Below are positions 29,561-39,384 of a stretch of 64,000 bases of DNA, in pieces (the stretch's first letter is position 1; each line of letters starts with the position of its first letter). The notes beneath the pieces were generated by a model. It was not told the DNA's origin. It saw only the letters and a list, made by a program, of their open reading frames with translations, and searched no databases. Origin of the DNA: Pseudomonas brassicacearum (GTDB taxonomy: Bacteria > Pseudomonadota > Gammaproteobacteria > Pseudomonadales > Pseudomonadaceae). Where the stretch lies: positions 5,568,501-5,632,500 of the forward strand of contig NZ_CP007410.1 in NCBI RefSeq assembly GCF_000585995.1. The letters run 5' to 3'. A program made the position numbers and the translations under genes.

Positions 29561-29580
29561 GGTGTCATGCTGGTAAAGCG

Positions 29581-31869
29581 TCAAGCCAACTCTTTACGCA
29601 GACGCCGTGCCGCGCTGACCATGTGCACCAGCGCCGCTTCGGTTTCCTGCCAGCCGCGGGTTTTCAGGCCGCAGTCGGGGTTGACCCATAGACGCTCGGC
29701 GGGAATACGCTTGGCGGCTTTACGCAACAAGTTGGCCATTTCCGAGGCATCCGGAACCCGGGGCGAATGGATGTCGTAGACCCCGGGGCCTATGTCATTC
29801 GGGTAGTCGAAGGCTTCGAACGCATCCAGCAATTCCATGTCCGAACGCGAAGTCTCGATGGTGATGACGTCGGCATCCATGTCCGCTATGGACTTGATGA
29901 CGTCGTTGAACTCGCTGTAGCACATGTGTGTATGGATCTGCGTTTCGTCACGCACGCCAGATGCGCTCAGACGGAACGCCTCCACCGCCCAGTCCAGGTA
30001 CGCCTGCCATTGCGCCCGGCGCAGCGGCAGACCTTCACGGAACGCCGCTTCGTCGATCTGCACGATCTTGATGCCGGCCGTTTCCAGGTCGAGCACTTCA
30101 TCTCGCAGGGCCAGGGCCAGTTGTTGGGCCTGGACTTTGCGCGATACATCTTCGCGCGGGAACGACCACATCAGCATGGTCACCGGTCCGGTCAGCATGC
30201 CCTTCATGACTTTGTCAGTCAGGCCTTGGGCATAGCGAATCCACTCCACCGTCATGGCTTTCGGACGACTCAGGTCACCGACAATCACCGCCGGCTTAAC
30301 ACAACGCGAACCGTAGCTTTGCACCCAACCGAAACGGGTGAACGCATAGCCGTCCAGTTGCTCGGCGAAGTATTCGACCATGTCGTTACGCTCGGCTTCG
30401 CCGTGTACCAGCACATCCAGCCCCAAGCGTTCCTGGACCAGGACGGCGTGGCGGATCTCGCTGTGCATCGCGTCGGTGTATTGCGCTTCGCTCAGCTTGC
30501 CTTGTTTGAACGACTGGCGAGCGAGGCGAATAGAGGCGGTTTGCGGGAACGATCCAATGGTGGTGGTCGGGAACAACGGCAAGTTCAAACCCGCGCGTTG
30601 TTTCTCGATTCGTTGGGCAAACAGGGAATGGCGCTGACTGTCCTTGGCGGTGATCGCGGCAACACGAGCCTGAACCGCCGGCTTATGAATACGTGGCGAG
30701 GCCACACGGTCAGCCTGGACGGCGCGACTTTGTGCCAGTGCCTGGAGCACCTTCGCAGCCTCCGGCTCATTCACGGCCAGAGCCAACACCGCGACTTCTT
30801 CGCACTTCTGCACGGCAAAGGCCAGCCAGCTTTTCAGTTCGGCATCGAGCTTATCTTCACGGTCCAGGTCGACCGGGCTGTGCAACAACGAGCAGGACGG
30901 TGCGACCCACAAGCGATCCCCCAGACGCTCGCTGGCATGTTGCAGCGTGGCCAATGCGGCTTCCAGGTCGCAACGCCATACGTTGCGGCCGTTGACCACG
31001 CCCAGCGACAGCACTTTGTAGGCGGGCAAGCGATCCAGAATCGTCGGGTACTGTTCCGGGGCACGCACCAGGTCGATGTGCAAGCCATCGACCGGCAGGT
31101 TGGCGGCCAGGCCCAGGTTCTCCTCCAGACCACCGAAGTAGGTGGCGACCAGCTTTTTCAACGGATCACGCTGAATCAGGTTGTAGGCACGCTCAAAAGC
31201 GTTTTTCCATTCTTGCGGCAGATCGAGGACCAGGATCGGCTCGTCGATTTGCACCCACTCGACACCCTGTGCGGCCAGGCGCTGGAAGATCTGGCCGTAC
31301 AGCGGCAGCAGACGATCCAGCAGTTCAAGCTTGTCGAATTCGGCACCCTTGGCCTTGCCCAGCCACAGGTAAGTCAGCGGGCCAATGATCACTGGCTTGA
31401 CGTTGTGACCCAGTGCAAGCGCTTCTTCGACTTCTTCGAACAGTTGATCCCAGCCGAGCTGGAACTGCTGGTCTGCACTGAATTCAGGGACAAGGTAGTG
31501 GTAGTTCGTGTCAAACCACTTGGTCATTTCCTGGGCATGCGCACCGCCACAGCAGCTGTCGCTGACGCCGCGAGCCATGTCGAACAGGGTGTGCAACGAA
31601 GCCTGGCCATCCGCCGGACGGAAGCGTTCAGGGATCACACCGAACATCAGGGAATGGGTGAGGACCTGGTCATACCAGGCAAAGTCGCCGACCGGCAACA
31701 GCTCAATGCCAGCGTTTTTCTGCAAGTCCCAGTGGGTTTTGCGCAGCTCACGACCAACGGCACGCAAACCCTCTTCGTTTAGCTCGCCCTTCCAGAAAGC
31801 CTCTTGTGCTTTCTTCAGTTCGCGGTCGCGGCCAATGCGCGGAAATCCAAGGGAATGGGCCAATGCCAT
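29581..31869 (-). CDS. metE: Cobalamin-independent methionine synthase
   Basis: This 762-residue enzyme transfers the methyl group of 5-methyltetrahydropteroyltriglutamate to homocysteine using zinc. The protein starts [13 protein letters not shown] (ATG 31869; an in-frame ATG lies five codons upstream). Zinc and substrate segments include [23 protein letters not shown] and [13 protein letters not shown]. The two-barrel length is standard. It is separated from the B12 importer only by the OsmC-YcaO gene. No cobalamin riboswitch is visible in its own leader. Confidence 0.97.
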   Translation of the reverse strand: MALAHSLGFPRIGRDRELKKAQEAFWKGELNEEGLRAVGRELRKTHWDLQKNAGIELLPVGDFAWYDQVLTHSLMFGVIPERFRPADGQASLHTLFDMARGVSDSCCGGAHAQEMTKWFDTNYHYLVPEFSADQQFQLGWDQLFEEVEEALALGHNVKPVIIGPLTYLWLGKAKGAEFDKLELLDRLLPLYGQIFQRLAAQGVEWVQIDEPILVLDLPQEWKNAFERAYNLIQRDPLKKLVATYFGGLEENLGLAANLPVDGLHIDLVRAPEQYPTILDRLPAYKVLSLGVVNGRNVWRCDLEAALATLQHASERLGDRLWVAPSCSLLHSPVDLDREDKLDAELKSWLAFAVQKCEEVAVLALAVNEPEAAKVLQALAQSRAVQADRVASPRIHKPAVQARVAAITAKDSQRHSLFAQRIEKQRAGLNLPLFPTTTIGSFPQTASIRLARQSFKQGKLSEAQYTDAMHSEIRHAVLVQERLGLDVLVHGEAERNDMVEYFAEQLDGYAFTRFGWVQSYGSRCVKPAVIVGDLSRPKAMTVEWIRYAQGLTDKVMKGMLTGPVTMLMWSFPREDVSRKVQAQQLALALRDEVLDLETAGIKIVQIDEAAFREGLPLRRAQWQAYLDWAVEAFRLSASGVRDETQIHTHMCYSEFNDVIKSIADMDADVITIETSRSDMELLDAFEAFDYPNDIGPGVYDIHSPRVPDASEMANLLRKAAKRIPAERLWVNPDCGLKTRGWQETEAALVHMVSAARRLRKELA

Positions 31870-31923
31870 GACAAATATCTCCAATGTGCTTGATAGGCGC
31901 CATTGTCGACAGTTACCAGCCAG

Positions 31924-31936
31924 TGAGACAAACTCA
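31924..31936. promoter_or_regulatory. Possible LysR-type (MetR-like) site upstream of metE
   Basis: TGAGACAAACTCA is a 13-base dyad about 55 bases before the metE start. It resembles the MetR pattern TGAA-N5-TTCA, with one changed base in each half. No metR gene lies in the window. The assignment rests on position and loose similarity only. Confidence 0.3.
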
Positions 31937-32020
31937 TTTTAATCCGAATGATCACAAGTTCTCCTCATGATCGTGGAGTCGATATTCGCCACCTGAAAAC
32001 TCGTTTACGCCGCTATTAGT

Positions 32021-33052
32021 TCAGGTGGTTTGACTCACCAACGGCAACCGCACCACGAACTCGCTCCCCTGACCGTCGCCCGCGCTCTTGCCAATCACCG
32101 TGCCACCGTGGCTTTCGACCAACTCGCGCACCACCGTAAGACCAATGCCCAGGCCTGCGCCGTTGAAACCGACGGCGTGAACGTCCTGCACAAAGGGTTC
32201 GAAGATGAACGGCAGCGCCTTGGCCGAGATGCCTATGCCGGTATCGCGGATGCTTATTTCCACTACGTCGACTTCGACGGTGACCGAAAGTGCGATGGTG
32301 CCGCCCACCGGGGTGTACTTGGCCGCGTTGCCCAGCAGATTGCCGAGAATCTGCGCGAGCCGCACCGGATCGCCATTCACCGACAAGGCGCCCCCCGGCA
32401 GTTTGGCGCTGAAGTGCAAATCCCCAGAAATCATGACCGGCCCAAAAATTTCCATGGCCTCATGAATGATCTGGACCAGATCGACAATATGGCAATCGAG
32501 GCGAAGTTTGCCGGTCTTGACGCGAGAGACATCAAGCAAGTCTTCGATTAATCGGGACATGTGCCGCACTTGGCCTTCGATTAACGTTTGCATGCGCGGC
32601 AGCTCCTCACTGGGCACCCGCGCCAGTCGGCCGGCAATCATGCTGATGGGGGTCAGCGGATTGCGCAGTTCGTGGGCCACCAGGGCAAGAACGCTACGTT
32701 GGCGCTCCAGCGCGCGTTCGGCCGAGGTTCTCAGGTGTTGCGCACTGAGGGCGGCGATGACCAAGAGCTCATTGGCTTCACGCATTTCCAGGTACAGCTG
32801 TTGCTCTGCTTGCGTGGGTTTTGGCTTTTCCGCCTCGGACTGGGCCGACAGAATCGCCAGGACCAACTGCTGGTTGGCCTCGATCAATTGCTCGATCTGT
32901 TGCTTATCGGCAATTTGGGTGTTGGCGTCGCTCAGCTCCTTGCGCAACGCCGCCAGCACCGCCCTCGCCTCGACGGTTTTCTGGCCAAGCAGGAACAGCT
33001 CGCGAGCGACCGTGGCCATCGCTTGCTCATTCTTGTCATTGGCCTCATCCAT
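32021..33052 (-). CDS. Cytoplasmic sensor histidine kinase of the KaiC-like operon
   Basis: This 343-residue protein has no membrane segment. A coiled-coil-rich N-terminus (residues 1-120) leads to a HisKA domain with phospho-acceptor His in LVAHELRNPLTP. A HATPase_c domain follows with N box LGNLLGNAAKYTP, G1 IRDTGIGIS and G2 GLGIGLTVV. It lies nine bases after the KaiC-like gene, so it is co-transcribed. No response regulator is adjacent. It may report the state of the KaiC-like ATPase, as SasA does in cyanobacteria; that is inference. Confidence 0.9.
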   Translation of the reverse strand: MDEANDKNEQAMATVARELFLLGQKTVEARAVLAALRKELSDANTQIADKQQIEQLIEANQQLVLAILSAQSEAEKPKPTQAEQQLYLEMREANELLVIAALSAQHLRTSAERALERQRSVLALVAHELRNPLTPISMIAGRLARVPSEELPRMQTLIEGQVRHMSRLIEDLLDVSRVKTGKLRLDCHIVDLVQIIHEAMEIFGPVMISGDLHFSAKLPGGALSVNGDPVRLAQILGNLLGNAAKYTPVGGTIALSVTVEVDVVEISIRDTGIGISAKALPFIFEPFVQDVHAVGFNGAGLGIGLTVVRELVESHGGTVIGKSAGDGQGSEFVVRLPLVSQTT

Positions 33053-33061
33053 GATGTTGTC

Positions 33062-34522
33062 TCATCCACTGTCTTTGACAGCAAGCTGCCGGGTTGGCCG
33101 GCCGCCGAGCAATCCTTCCCGGTCCGGCAACATTTCACCGATCTGCAAACCGCTATCGTCGATGCGATACAGGCGTAACTCATCGGAATGGGCGCTGGCC
33201 CGCACCTTGACCACCGCCATGATGCGCAATAGACGACTCTGCACTTCAATGTAGCGCTGAACGATGATGGCGTCGGTGAGAAAAGCCGTGCCGTAAGGAC
33301 TGAAACGCAGGTCGGTGTAACGGTCTTCCAGCTCCGAAGTCAGCAAGACACTGACACCGGCGCTGGTCAATGCGGTGACCAAGCGCGACAGCGATTCGCG
33401 AAAGTCCTCGCGAAAGGTCGGCGCCAGCGCCAGTTCGAAACCCGACAGCGAATCAATGACCACCCGGGTCGCTTTCAAGCGGGTGATCTCGCTCAACAGC
33501 AATTGCACGATTTCATCGATAGACAGGTCCGGTGCCCGGCTATCCACCAGCCCGACCTTGTCGCATTGAATCAAGTTGGCCAGGGTGGCGTTCTGGGAAT
33601 GATTGGGACGTTGCTCGAACACTGCGATCACGCCGGTTTCGCCGTTTCGCGCGCCTTCGGCGAGGAAGGACGCCGCCAGGATGCTCTTGCCCGAACCGGA
33701 CGGGCCCGCCACTAACAAGGAATAACCACACGGCAACCCACCGCCGAGCATCTCATCGAGCTGCGGCACGCCCATGGCCAGGCGCTTGATGGGGAATTCC
33801 AGCGGGGCCTCGACCGGATTGAAGGGCGCCGGGGCAAAGACCTTGATCCCCGACGAGGCGATACGGAAGGTGTGCAGCCCCGGCAACGTCGGCTGGCCAC
33901 GCATCTTCATGATTTCCATCTTGCGCACCATGGAATTGCGCTGAACGCTCTGGCGCAGCCAGATCAGCCCATCGGCCACGGTGAAAATCGGGTTGGTATC
34001 GGTTTCGGTGAAGTACTCGCCGATCAGGAACGTCGTGGCCTGCCAAGTGGTCATCAGCATGCCCAGTTGCTGGACGAACTGCGGCAGGTTGTTATTCGGG
34101 TTGTCCTGGGTCTGGCTGGCCAGCACCACCGAACGGAACGAATCAACGAACACCAGCGCCGGGGAGTGAGCCTCCACCTCGCTGACAATGCGTCGCAGCA
34201 CTTCGTCCAGGTCCCCGGCCAGGGTGTCGTCAGCCAGGTTGACGTAGCGGATCGACTGATTGATCGCGTCGCTGTCGAAAAAATCGAACTGCTGCTGGTA
34301 ACGCAGCATCTTCAGCGGCGGCTCGCCCAGTACAGTAAAAAATAGCGCGGGACGCTCGGGGGTGGCCAGGGCAAACATCATCTGGTGCGCGAGGGTGGTC
34401 TTGCCACAACCCGGCGGACCGGCGATCAGATTGAACGAAAACTCCGGCAATCCTCCGCCCAAGACCTCGTCCAGCCCTGGCACGCCGGTGGCCAAGCGGT
34501 TGATAGTCACTTTGGTGCTCAT
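33062..34522 (-). CDS. KaiC-like double-domain RecA-superfamily ATPase
   Basis: This 486-residue protein has two tandem KaiC domains. The first begins TGVPGLDEVLGGGLP with Walker A GPPGCGKTTL. The second begins MGVPQLDEMLGGGLP with Walker A GPSGSGKSIL and Walker B-like ATRVVIDSLSGFELAL. Start 34522 overlaps the upstream stop (ATGA). Cyanobacterial KaiC is an autophosphorylating clock ATPase; in other bacteria homologues are linked to stress and signalling. There are no kaiA or kaiB genes here. The flanking small protein and histidine kinase point to a signalling module. Confidence 0.92.
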   Translation of the reverse strand: MSTKVTINRLATGVPGLDEVLGGGLPEFSFNLIAGPPGCGKTTLAHQMMFALATPERPALFFTVLGEPPLKMLRYQQQFDFFDSDAINQSIRYVNLADDTLAGDLDEVLRRIVSEVEAHSPALVFVDSFRSVVLASQTQDNPNNNLPQFVQQLGMLMTTWQATTFLIGEYFTETDTNPIFTVADGLIWLRQSVQRNSMVRKMEIMKMRGQPTLPGLHTFRIASSGIKVFAPAPFNPVEAPLEFPIKRLAMGVPQLDEMLGGGLPCGYSLLVAGPSGSGKSILAASFLAEGARNGETGVIAVFEQRPNHSQNATLANLIQCDKVGLVDSRAPDLSIDEIVQLLLSEITRLKATRVVIDSLSGFELALAPTFREDFRESLSRLVTALTSAGVSVLLTSELEDRYTDLRFSPYGTAFLTDAIIVQRYIEVQSRLLRIMAVVKVRASAHSDELRLYRIDDSGLQIGEMLPDREGLLGGRPTRQLAVKDSG

Positions 34523-34953
34523 GGCGAATTTTCCTGCGAAGGGGTGTCGCTCAAGGAAGGTTCCCACACGCCACGAAGCAAACGTGCGGTGAGCGAGGGC
34601 CCGATCAACGTGGTCAGCAATTCGTAGAAGATGGTCAGCAACATTTCACCGAAAAACAGCGCATCGGCTTCGCTTTGCTCAACGAGTACGGATTTAAGGG
34701 CCGTCAGGACCTGGCCGGCCTGCACCCTATCGCAGGGGCCGGTCAGACGCGGATGAGTGGACCCACACAGATGCAAGCTGCGGCGATAGAGCGCGGCAAC
34801 TCCTTGTTGACCAATGACGGGCGTAAGGGCCGCCTCTATATCCTGCAGAATTGAAATGATCGCGTGGGCGGTCTTTGCAATGTCAGCGTTGGGGCCAACG
34901 CGGTGCGTCAGAGAAGCTACGATCTGACGGCTCTCTTCGCTTAGCGTGGACAT
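34519..34953 (-). CDS. Small protein of the KaiC-like operon, function unknown
   Basis: This 144-residue, mainly alpha-helical protein has no signal peptide or recognised domain. Segments include LSEESRQIVASLTHRVG and VEQSEADALFFGEMLL. The chosen ATG (34953) starts MSTLSEESRQ; an in-frame start at 35025 has no support. Its stop overlaps the KaiC-like start by four bases, which implies coupled synthesis and a partner role, perhaps occupying the position of KaiB or an adaptor. That role is speculation. Confidence 0.7.
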   Translation of the reverse strand: MSTLSEESRQIVASLTHRVGPNADIAKTAHAIISILQDIEAALTPVIGQQGVAALYRRSLHLCGSTHPRLTGPCDRVQAGQVLTALKSVLVEQSEADALFFGEMLLTIFYELLTTLIGPSLTARLLRGVWEPSLSDTPSQENSP

Positions 34954-35089
34954 GGCTAACTGATATCCGATGGGCGAGTATCGATAGTACACCCTCAACG
35001 GCGTCATCGAGATCCAATTGGCCAAAGCAATGTAATTGCGATCATTTACGGCAAGTCAGTCAAGCCAGCCCGGCCAAGCGCAGAAACAG

Positions 35090-35126
35090 AAAATCCCCGT
35101 CAACATTGGCTGATACGGGGATTTTG
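35090..35126 (-). terminator. Rho-independent terminator after the dCache chemoreceptor
   Basis: AAAATCCCCGT and ACGGGGATTTT form a perfect stem with a 16-base loop and T-rich ends. It lies 45 bases after the chemoreceptor stop on the minus strand and insulates the KaiC operon. Confidence 0.85.
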
Positions 35127-35172
35127 CGTCATTACATTGCAGATTCGCCTGGAGTCGGCTGGAAAAACCTCG

Positions 35173-37335
35173 TTAACCCCTTTTGACTTTAAAGCGACCC
35201 AGCACACGCTGCATCAGTGAGGCCCGCTCCGAAAGGTCCTTGGCCGCCACCGCGCACTCTTGCGAGTTGGACTGGTTTTTCTGCGTTACTTCATCGATCT
35301 GTTCCAAGCCGATGCTGGCCTGCTGCAAACCGGAAGCCTGCTCGCTCGAGGCCTGGTAGATCAGCGAAACCAGGTTGGAAACCGCGCTGGTTCCATTGAC
35401 GATGTTTTTCAACGATTCGGCGGTCCGGCCCGCGATGATCATGCCGCGCTGGGTCTTGCTTGAGGAGTCGGCGATCAACGCGGCTGTCTGCTGGGCGGCT
35501 TCGGCGCTGCGGGCGGCCAGGCTACGCACTTCATCGGCGACCACGGCAAAACCGCGCCCAAGCTCACCGGCCCGGGCCGCTTCGATGGCCGCGTTCAGGG
35601 CCAGCAGGTTGGTTTGTGCGGCAATGTTATCGATGGTGGTGATGATCGCGGTGATGTCCTTGCCCGAATTGTCGATTTCGGCCATGGCGGCAATCAGCTC
35701 ACTCATCAGTTTGTCGCTTTCCCCCGCATCGGCGCGCGAGGCTTGGGATTGCTCATCGGCTTTCTTGGCGTTGGCGGCGTTGTCCCGGGTCTGCGCGGCC
35801 ATTTGTGTCATCACCGCGCTGATCTCGGTGATGGACGAGGCAGAGTTGGACGCGCCATCGGACAATGACTGGCTCAGATCGGTGACCTGCGCCGAGCTGC
35901 CGGTGATCTGGGTGGCGCTGGTCTGGACCTCGGAAATCAGCTGGTTCAGGTTACTGACCATCTTCTCCAATGACTTGCCAAGGGTATCGTGGGGCGAAGA
36001 CAAGCGGACCTCCAGGTCCAGATCCCCTTCGGAAATACGCTCGGCCACCCTGACCTGCCGTTGCAGGCTTTCAGACATGTCGTTGAGCGCCACAGACAGT
36101 TGCCCGACTTCATCCTCGGATTTCTGCACCAGGCGCCGAGAGAAATCCCCCAGGCTGATGTTGGCGGCCAAGGCCGCAGCCTCGCGAATCGGCCCGACGA
36201 TTTTCGCGGCGGCAAACCACAGGGCGGCCAGGGCCAGCAGCGAAATACCTAGCCCTACCGACACTTGCCAGATGCTGTTGCTGATACTGCGCGCCTGCAG
36301 CTCCTGCTCCAGGGCAATGGCCTGGGCCATCACCACGGCCTTGGGCAAGCGAATCAGCACCGCCCAGGGCTTGCCTGTGCGACCGAGTGCAATGGGCATC
36401 AGCACTTCGATATTCTGTGTTTGTGGATTGAGCAGGCCGTCACCACGACCGCCCTGGATATCGCCGAGGACTTTTTCCCAAGAGTCAGGCAACAAAGCCT
36501 TGATGGATTGGCCAATCAGGTCAGTGCGCTGGCTATCCGCGACCACCAGCCCCTGGTTACTCAAGATCGAAACCGAGCCCTTGCCACCGTAGAGATCGGC
36601 CGACATCTGCTCACTGAGCTTCTGGATGAAGGCGATATCGAAGTCCGCCCCGACCACACCGTAGAACTTGCCGTTGGCCACGATGGGCACGGACAAGGTG
36701 GTCAGCCAGACGTTTTTACCCTGGACCACGTATGGAATAGGGTCCAGCACACTTTCCTTAAGGGTGTCCCGTGGGCCGCTGTACCAACCGCCTTTGGGCA
36801 CACCATTGGGGTGACGGTCCAGGGAGTCGTACTCGACCAACGGCTGCACCGCGACATGGCCACCGGCGCTGCGTGTCCAGTAAGGCGTGAAACGTCCTGT
36901 CAGCGGATTATTGCCATCTTGAGCATTACGGAACGCGAGATCCTGTCCGTCCAGCGCATCCGGTTCCCAGCAGGAATAGCTGCCGTTGAAGTCGGGGTTG
37001 TCCTTGAGGACGCTGAGCAACACGGTGTTGATCTGTTCACGCCCCAATGCCAGAGGGCTTTGCGCAGCCTTGCTGGCGGCAAAGGCATTGGCCATGGTGC
37101 GGGCGGCGTCCAGCGCATTCTGCAGCTTGGCCTGGATAGCATTGGCCCGGGACTCGGCCAGGTTCTGGATTTCCCGGATCGTTGATTTTTCTACCAGCGC
37201 GCTGACTTCGGTCGCGACATATTGCTCGTTAGCCCGAGCAGTGAAGAGCCCGTAGACAACCAGGCTGATGGATGAAATAAACAGGCAAATGCCTGCCGTG
37301 ACACAAATGCGTGCCTGCAATGATTTGAACTTCAT
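35173..37335 (-). CDS. Methyl-accepting chemotaxis protein, dCache sensor
   Basis: This 720-residue chemoreceptor has an N-terminal membrane helix ([19 protein letters not shown]) and a ~300-residue periplasmic double-Cache domain with [10 protein letters not shown] and [13 protein letters not shown] second membrane helix ([18 protein letters not shown]), a HAMP domain and a signalling domain with the hairpin tip [20 protein letters not shown] follow. The ligand is unknown; dCache receptors often bind amino acids, amines or organic acids. It has no CheB/CheR-binding C-terminal pentapeptide. The 500 bases upstream (37336-37841) hold no convincing gene. Confidence 0.93.
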   Translation of the reverse strand: MKFKSLQARICVTAGICLFISSISLVVYGLFTARANEQYVATEVSALVEKSTIREIQNLAESRANAIQAKLQNALDAARTMANAFAASKAAQSPLALGREQINTVLLSVLKDNPDFNGSYSCWEPDALDGQDLAFRNAQDGNNPLTGRFTPYWTRSAGGHVAVQPLVEYDSLDRHPNGVPKGGWYSGPRDTLKESVLDPIPYVVQGKNVWLTTLSVPIVANGKFYGVVGADFDIAFIQKLSEQMSADLYGGKGSVSILSNQGLVVADSQRTDLIGQSIKALLPDSWEKVLGDIQGGRGDGLLNPQTQNIEVLMPIALGRTGKPWAVLIRLPKAVVMAQAIALEQELQARSISNSIWQVSVGLGISLLALAALWFAAAKIVGPIREAAALAANISLGDFSRRLVQKSEDEVGQLSVALNDMSESLQRQVRVAERISEGDLDLEVRLSSPHDTLGKSLEKMVSNLNQLISEVQTSATQITGSSAQVTDLSQSLSDGASNSASSITEISAVMTQMAAQTRDNAANAKKADEQSQASRADAGESDKLMSELIAAMAEIDNSGKDITAIITTIDNIAAQTNLLALNAAIEAARAGELGRGFAVVADEVRSLAARSAEAAQQTAALIADSSSKTQRGMIIAGRTAESLKNIVNGTSAVSNLVSLIYQASSEQASGLQQASIGLEQIDEVTQKNQSNSQECAVAAKDLSERASLMQRVLGRFKVKRG

Positions 37336-37784
37336 ATCATCCCCTGCCTGATTCTATTTATTGCCAACGTTAAAGACGACGGCCTCTAACTTTTGCACGA
37401 CGCGGCGAATAACAATCACTCATGGCTGTTTACGCTGCCCACAAGACAATCGCCTTGAAAGGCACGGCGATACAGCTGCTTTATAAGTATTTGAAACGTG
37501 GCAGGTGGGGCGTAAATCCACTCTATTTGCCTGAAAAGCAGATAGAGGTATTCAAATCAAGAACCGAGGGCCTTAGGTGCCAGAGCAATAAGGGCGATAG
37601 GTGGAAAGAATGCGCGATCCCTGCTTTTCCAGCAACCATGGAGGTCACTCTTGAATAACGTCGCAGAATCCATTCAGACCAATAACCACAACAGCAAATT
37701 AACACGGTCGAGTTTTATACAAAATCGAACTTAGGAGTTATACAAAACAGTACTTTGGTCGTAATCAACGAGCGAACGCCCAGG

Positions 37785-37813
37785 AAAAAGCCGCGATTCA
37801 ACGCGGCTTTTTT
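37785..37813 (-). terminator. Rho-independent terminator after the Fsr-like gene
   Basis: AAAAGCCGCG and CGCGGCTTTTTT form a GC stem with an ATTCAA loop and flanking A/T runs. It lies about 30 bases after the MFS gene stop on the minus strand. Confidence 0.85.
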
Positions 37814-37841
37814 GCGGCCGATGATTAGGCGTCGCTGCGGT

Positions 37842-39059
37842 TCAGGCTTTTTTAGTCCTCGGCAGGAAAATCGCCAATACCCCTAACAACGGCAGGAACG
37901 AGCACAACCAATACACGTACTCGATGCCACGAATGTCCGCCAGATGCCCCAGCAGCGCGGCGCCAATCCCGCCGAAACCGAACATCAGGCCAAAGAACAC
38001 CCCGGCGATCATCCCGACATTGCCCGGCACCAGTTCCTGGGCATACACCACGATGGCCGAGAACGCCGAGGCCAGGATGAAGCCGATCACCACGCTGAGG
38101 ATGCTGGTCCACAGCAGGTCGACGTGAGGCAGGATCAGGGTGAACGGCGCCACGCCGAGGATCGAGAACCAGATCACCGCCTTGCGTCCGATCCGGTCAC
38201 CGATCGGACCGCCAAAGAACGTCCCCGCCGCCACCGCGCCGAGGAACAGGAACAGGTGCAACTGCGAGGAGGCCACTGTCAGGTCGAATTTTTCGATCAG
38301 GTAGAAGGTGAAGTAACTGGTGAAACTGGCCATGTAGAAATACTTGGAGAACACCAGCAGCCCCAACACCACCAGCGCACTCAAGACCCGGCCCTTGGAC
38401 AAACCGTGGGTGGCCGCCTGGCCTTGCTTGAGCTTGAACAGGTTCAGGTGGTTGGCGTACCAACGGCTGATGCGGTACAGCACGAACAACGCAAACAGGG
38501 CGAACAACCCGAACCAGGCCACATTGCCCTGCCCGTAGGGAATGATGATCGCGGCCGCCAGCAGCGGGCCGAAGGCCGAACCGGCATTACCGCCGACCTG
38601 GAACGTCGATTGCGCCAACCCATAACGACCGCCCGAGGCCAGTCGCGCGACTCGCGAGGCTTCCGGGTGAAAAGTCGACGAGCCGATGCCGATCAACGCG
38701 GCGGCCAGCAGGATCAAGGTAAAACTGCCGACCATGGACATCATCACGATGCCGATCAGCGTGCATACCGTCCCAGCCGGCAGCAACCAGGGCTTGGGAT
38801 GTCGATCCGTGTGGTAACCGACCCAGGGTTGCAGCACAGAGGCCGTCAGTTGGAAGGTCAGCGTGATCAGGCCAACCTGGGTAAAGGTCAGGCCATAACT
38901 GTCCTTGAGCATCGGGTAAATGGACGGCAGCACCGCTTGAATCAGGTCGTTGATCAAATGTGCCAGCGCCACGGCACCGATAATGCGCATGACCAACGGG
39001 CTGCTTTGGGGCGTGGCGGGGACCGCCGTCGTATCGGCGTGGGTATTGCTGATAGCCAT
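37842..39059 (-). CDS. MFS transporter, fosmidomycin-resistance (Fsr) type
   Basis: This 405-residue protein has 12 hydrophobic segments. The N-terminal region (INDLIQAVLPSIYPMLKD) and GIGSSTFHPEASRVAR closely resemble the Fsr subfamily. ATG 39059 (MAISNTH) is preferred because a GGA lies seven bases upstream; ATG 39071 is also in frame. It is probably a drug or metabolite efflux pump. The 325 bases to the next gene contain two small dyads (39332-39350 with arms TTTCG/CGAAA, and 39351-39367 with arms CGCAC/GTGCG) but no gene. Confidence 0.88.
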   Translation of the reverse strand: MAISNTHADTTAVPATPQSSPLVMRIIGAVALAHLINDLIQAVLPSIYPMLKDSYGLTFTQVGLITLTFQLTASVLQPWVGYHTDRHPKPWLLPAGTVCTLIGIVMMSMVGSFTLILLAAALIGIGSSTFHPEASRVARLASGGRYGLAQSTFQVGGNAGSAFGPLLAAAIIIPYGQGNVAWFGLFALFALFVLYRISRWYANHLNLFKLKQGQAATHGLSKGRVLSALVVLGLLVFSKYFYMASFTSYFTFYLIEKFDLTVASSQLHLFLFLGAVAAGTFFGGPIGDRIGRKAVIWFSILGVAPFTLILPHVDLLWTSILSVVIGFILASAFSAIVVYAQELVPGNVGMIAGVFFGLMFGFGGIGAALLGHLADIRGIEYVYWLCSFLPLLGVLAIFLPRTKKA

Positions 39060-39384
39060 GGGAGTTTCCATACAGCAGATGGGTGCACACGGGCAGGTTC
39101 ATCAATGTGCCATTTTTCGGTGCAGCAAGGCTATCCCCTTAGCTTGCTATCGACCTTAAAAAATTGTCGCCCAACAAGGTGATAGCGCAAAGCCATGGTC
39201 TGAATCTTGCCTTGTTTGTCGTCTAGAACGCGGCCCCTTACAAAGGGGACCGAGAATGGGAAGTTTCGCTACACAGCTGGCCTACAGAGCCGGCCAGGAC
39301 AAACTTTCGAGGCCTTTTAAAAGGGCACCTGTTTCGGCACTGTGTCGAAACGCACAATATTAGTGCGAGGGTGTTCAGGGGAGT

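Noticed and set aside
29767..31782. Long plus-strand reading frame (671 codons) opposite metE
   Set aside because: It is the mirror of the metE coding frame in high-GC DNA, has no recognisable protein motifs and no ribosome-binding site.
37422..37658. Plus-strand 78-codon frame in the chemoreceptor leader
   Set aside because: Composition is unlike real genes here and there is no motif or ribosome-binding site.
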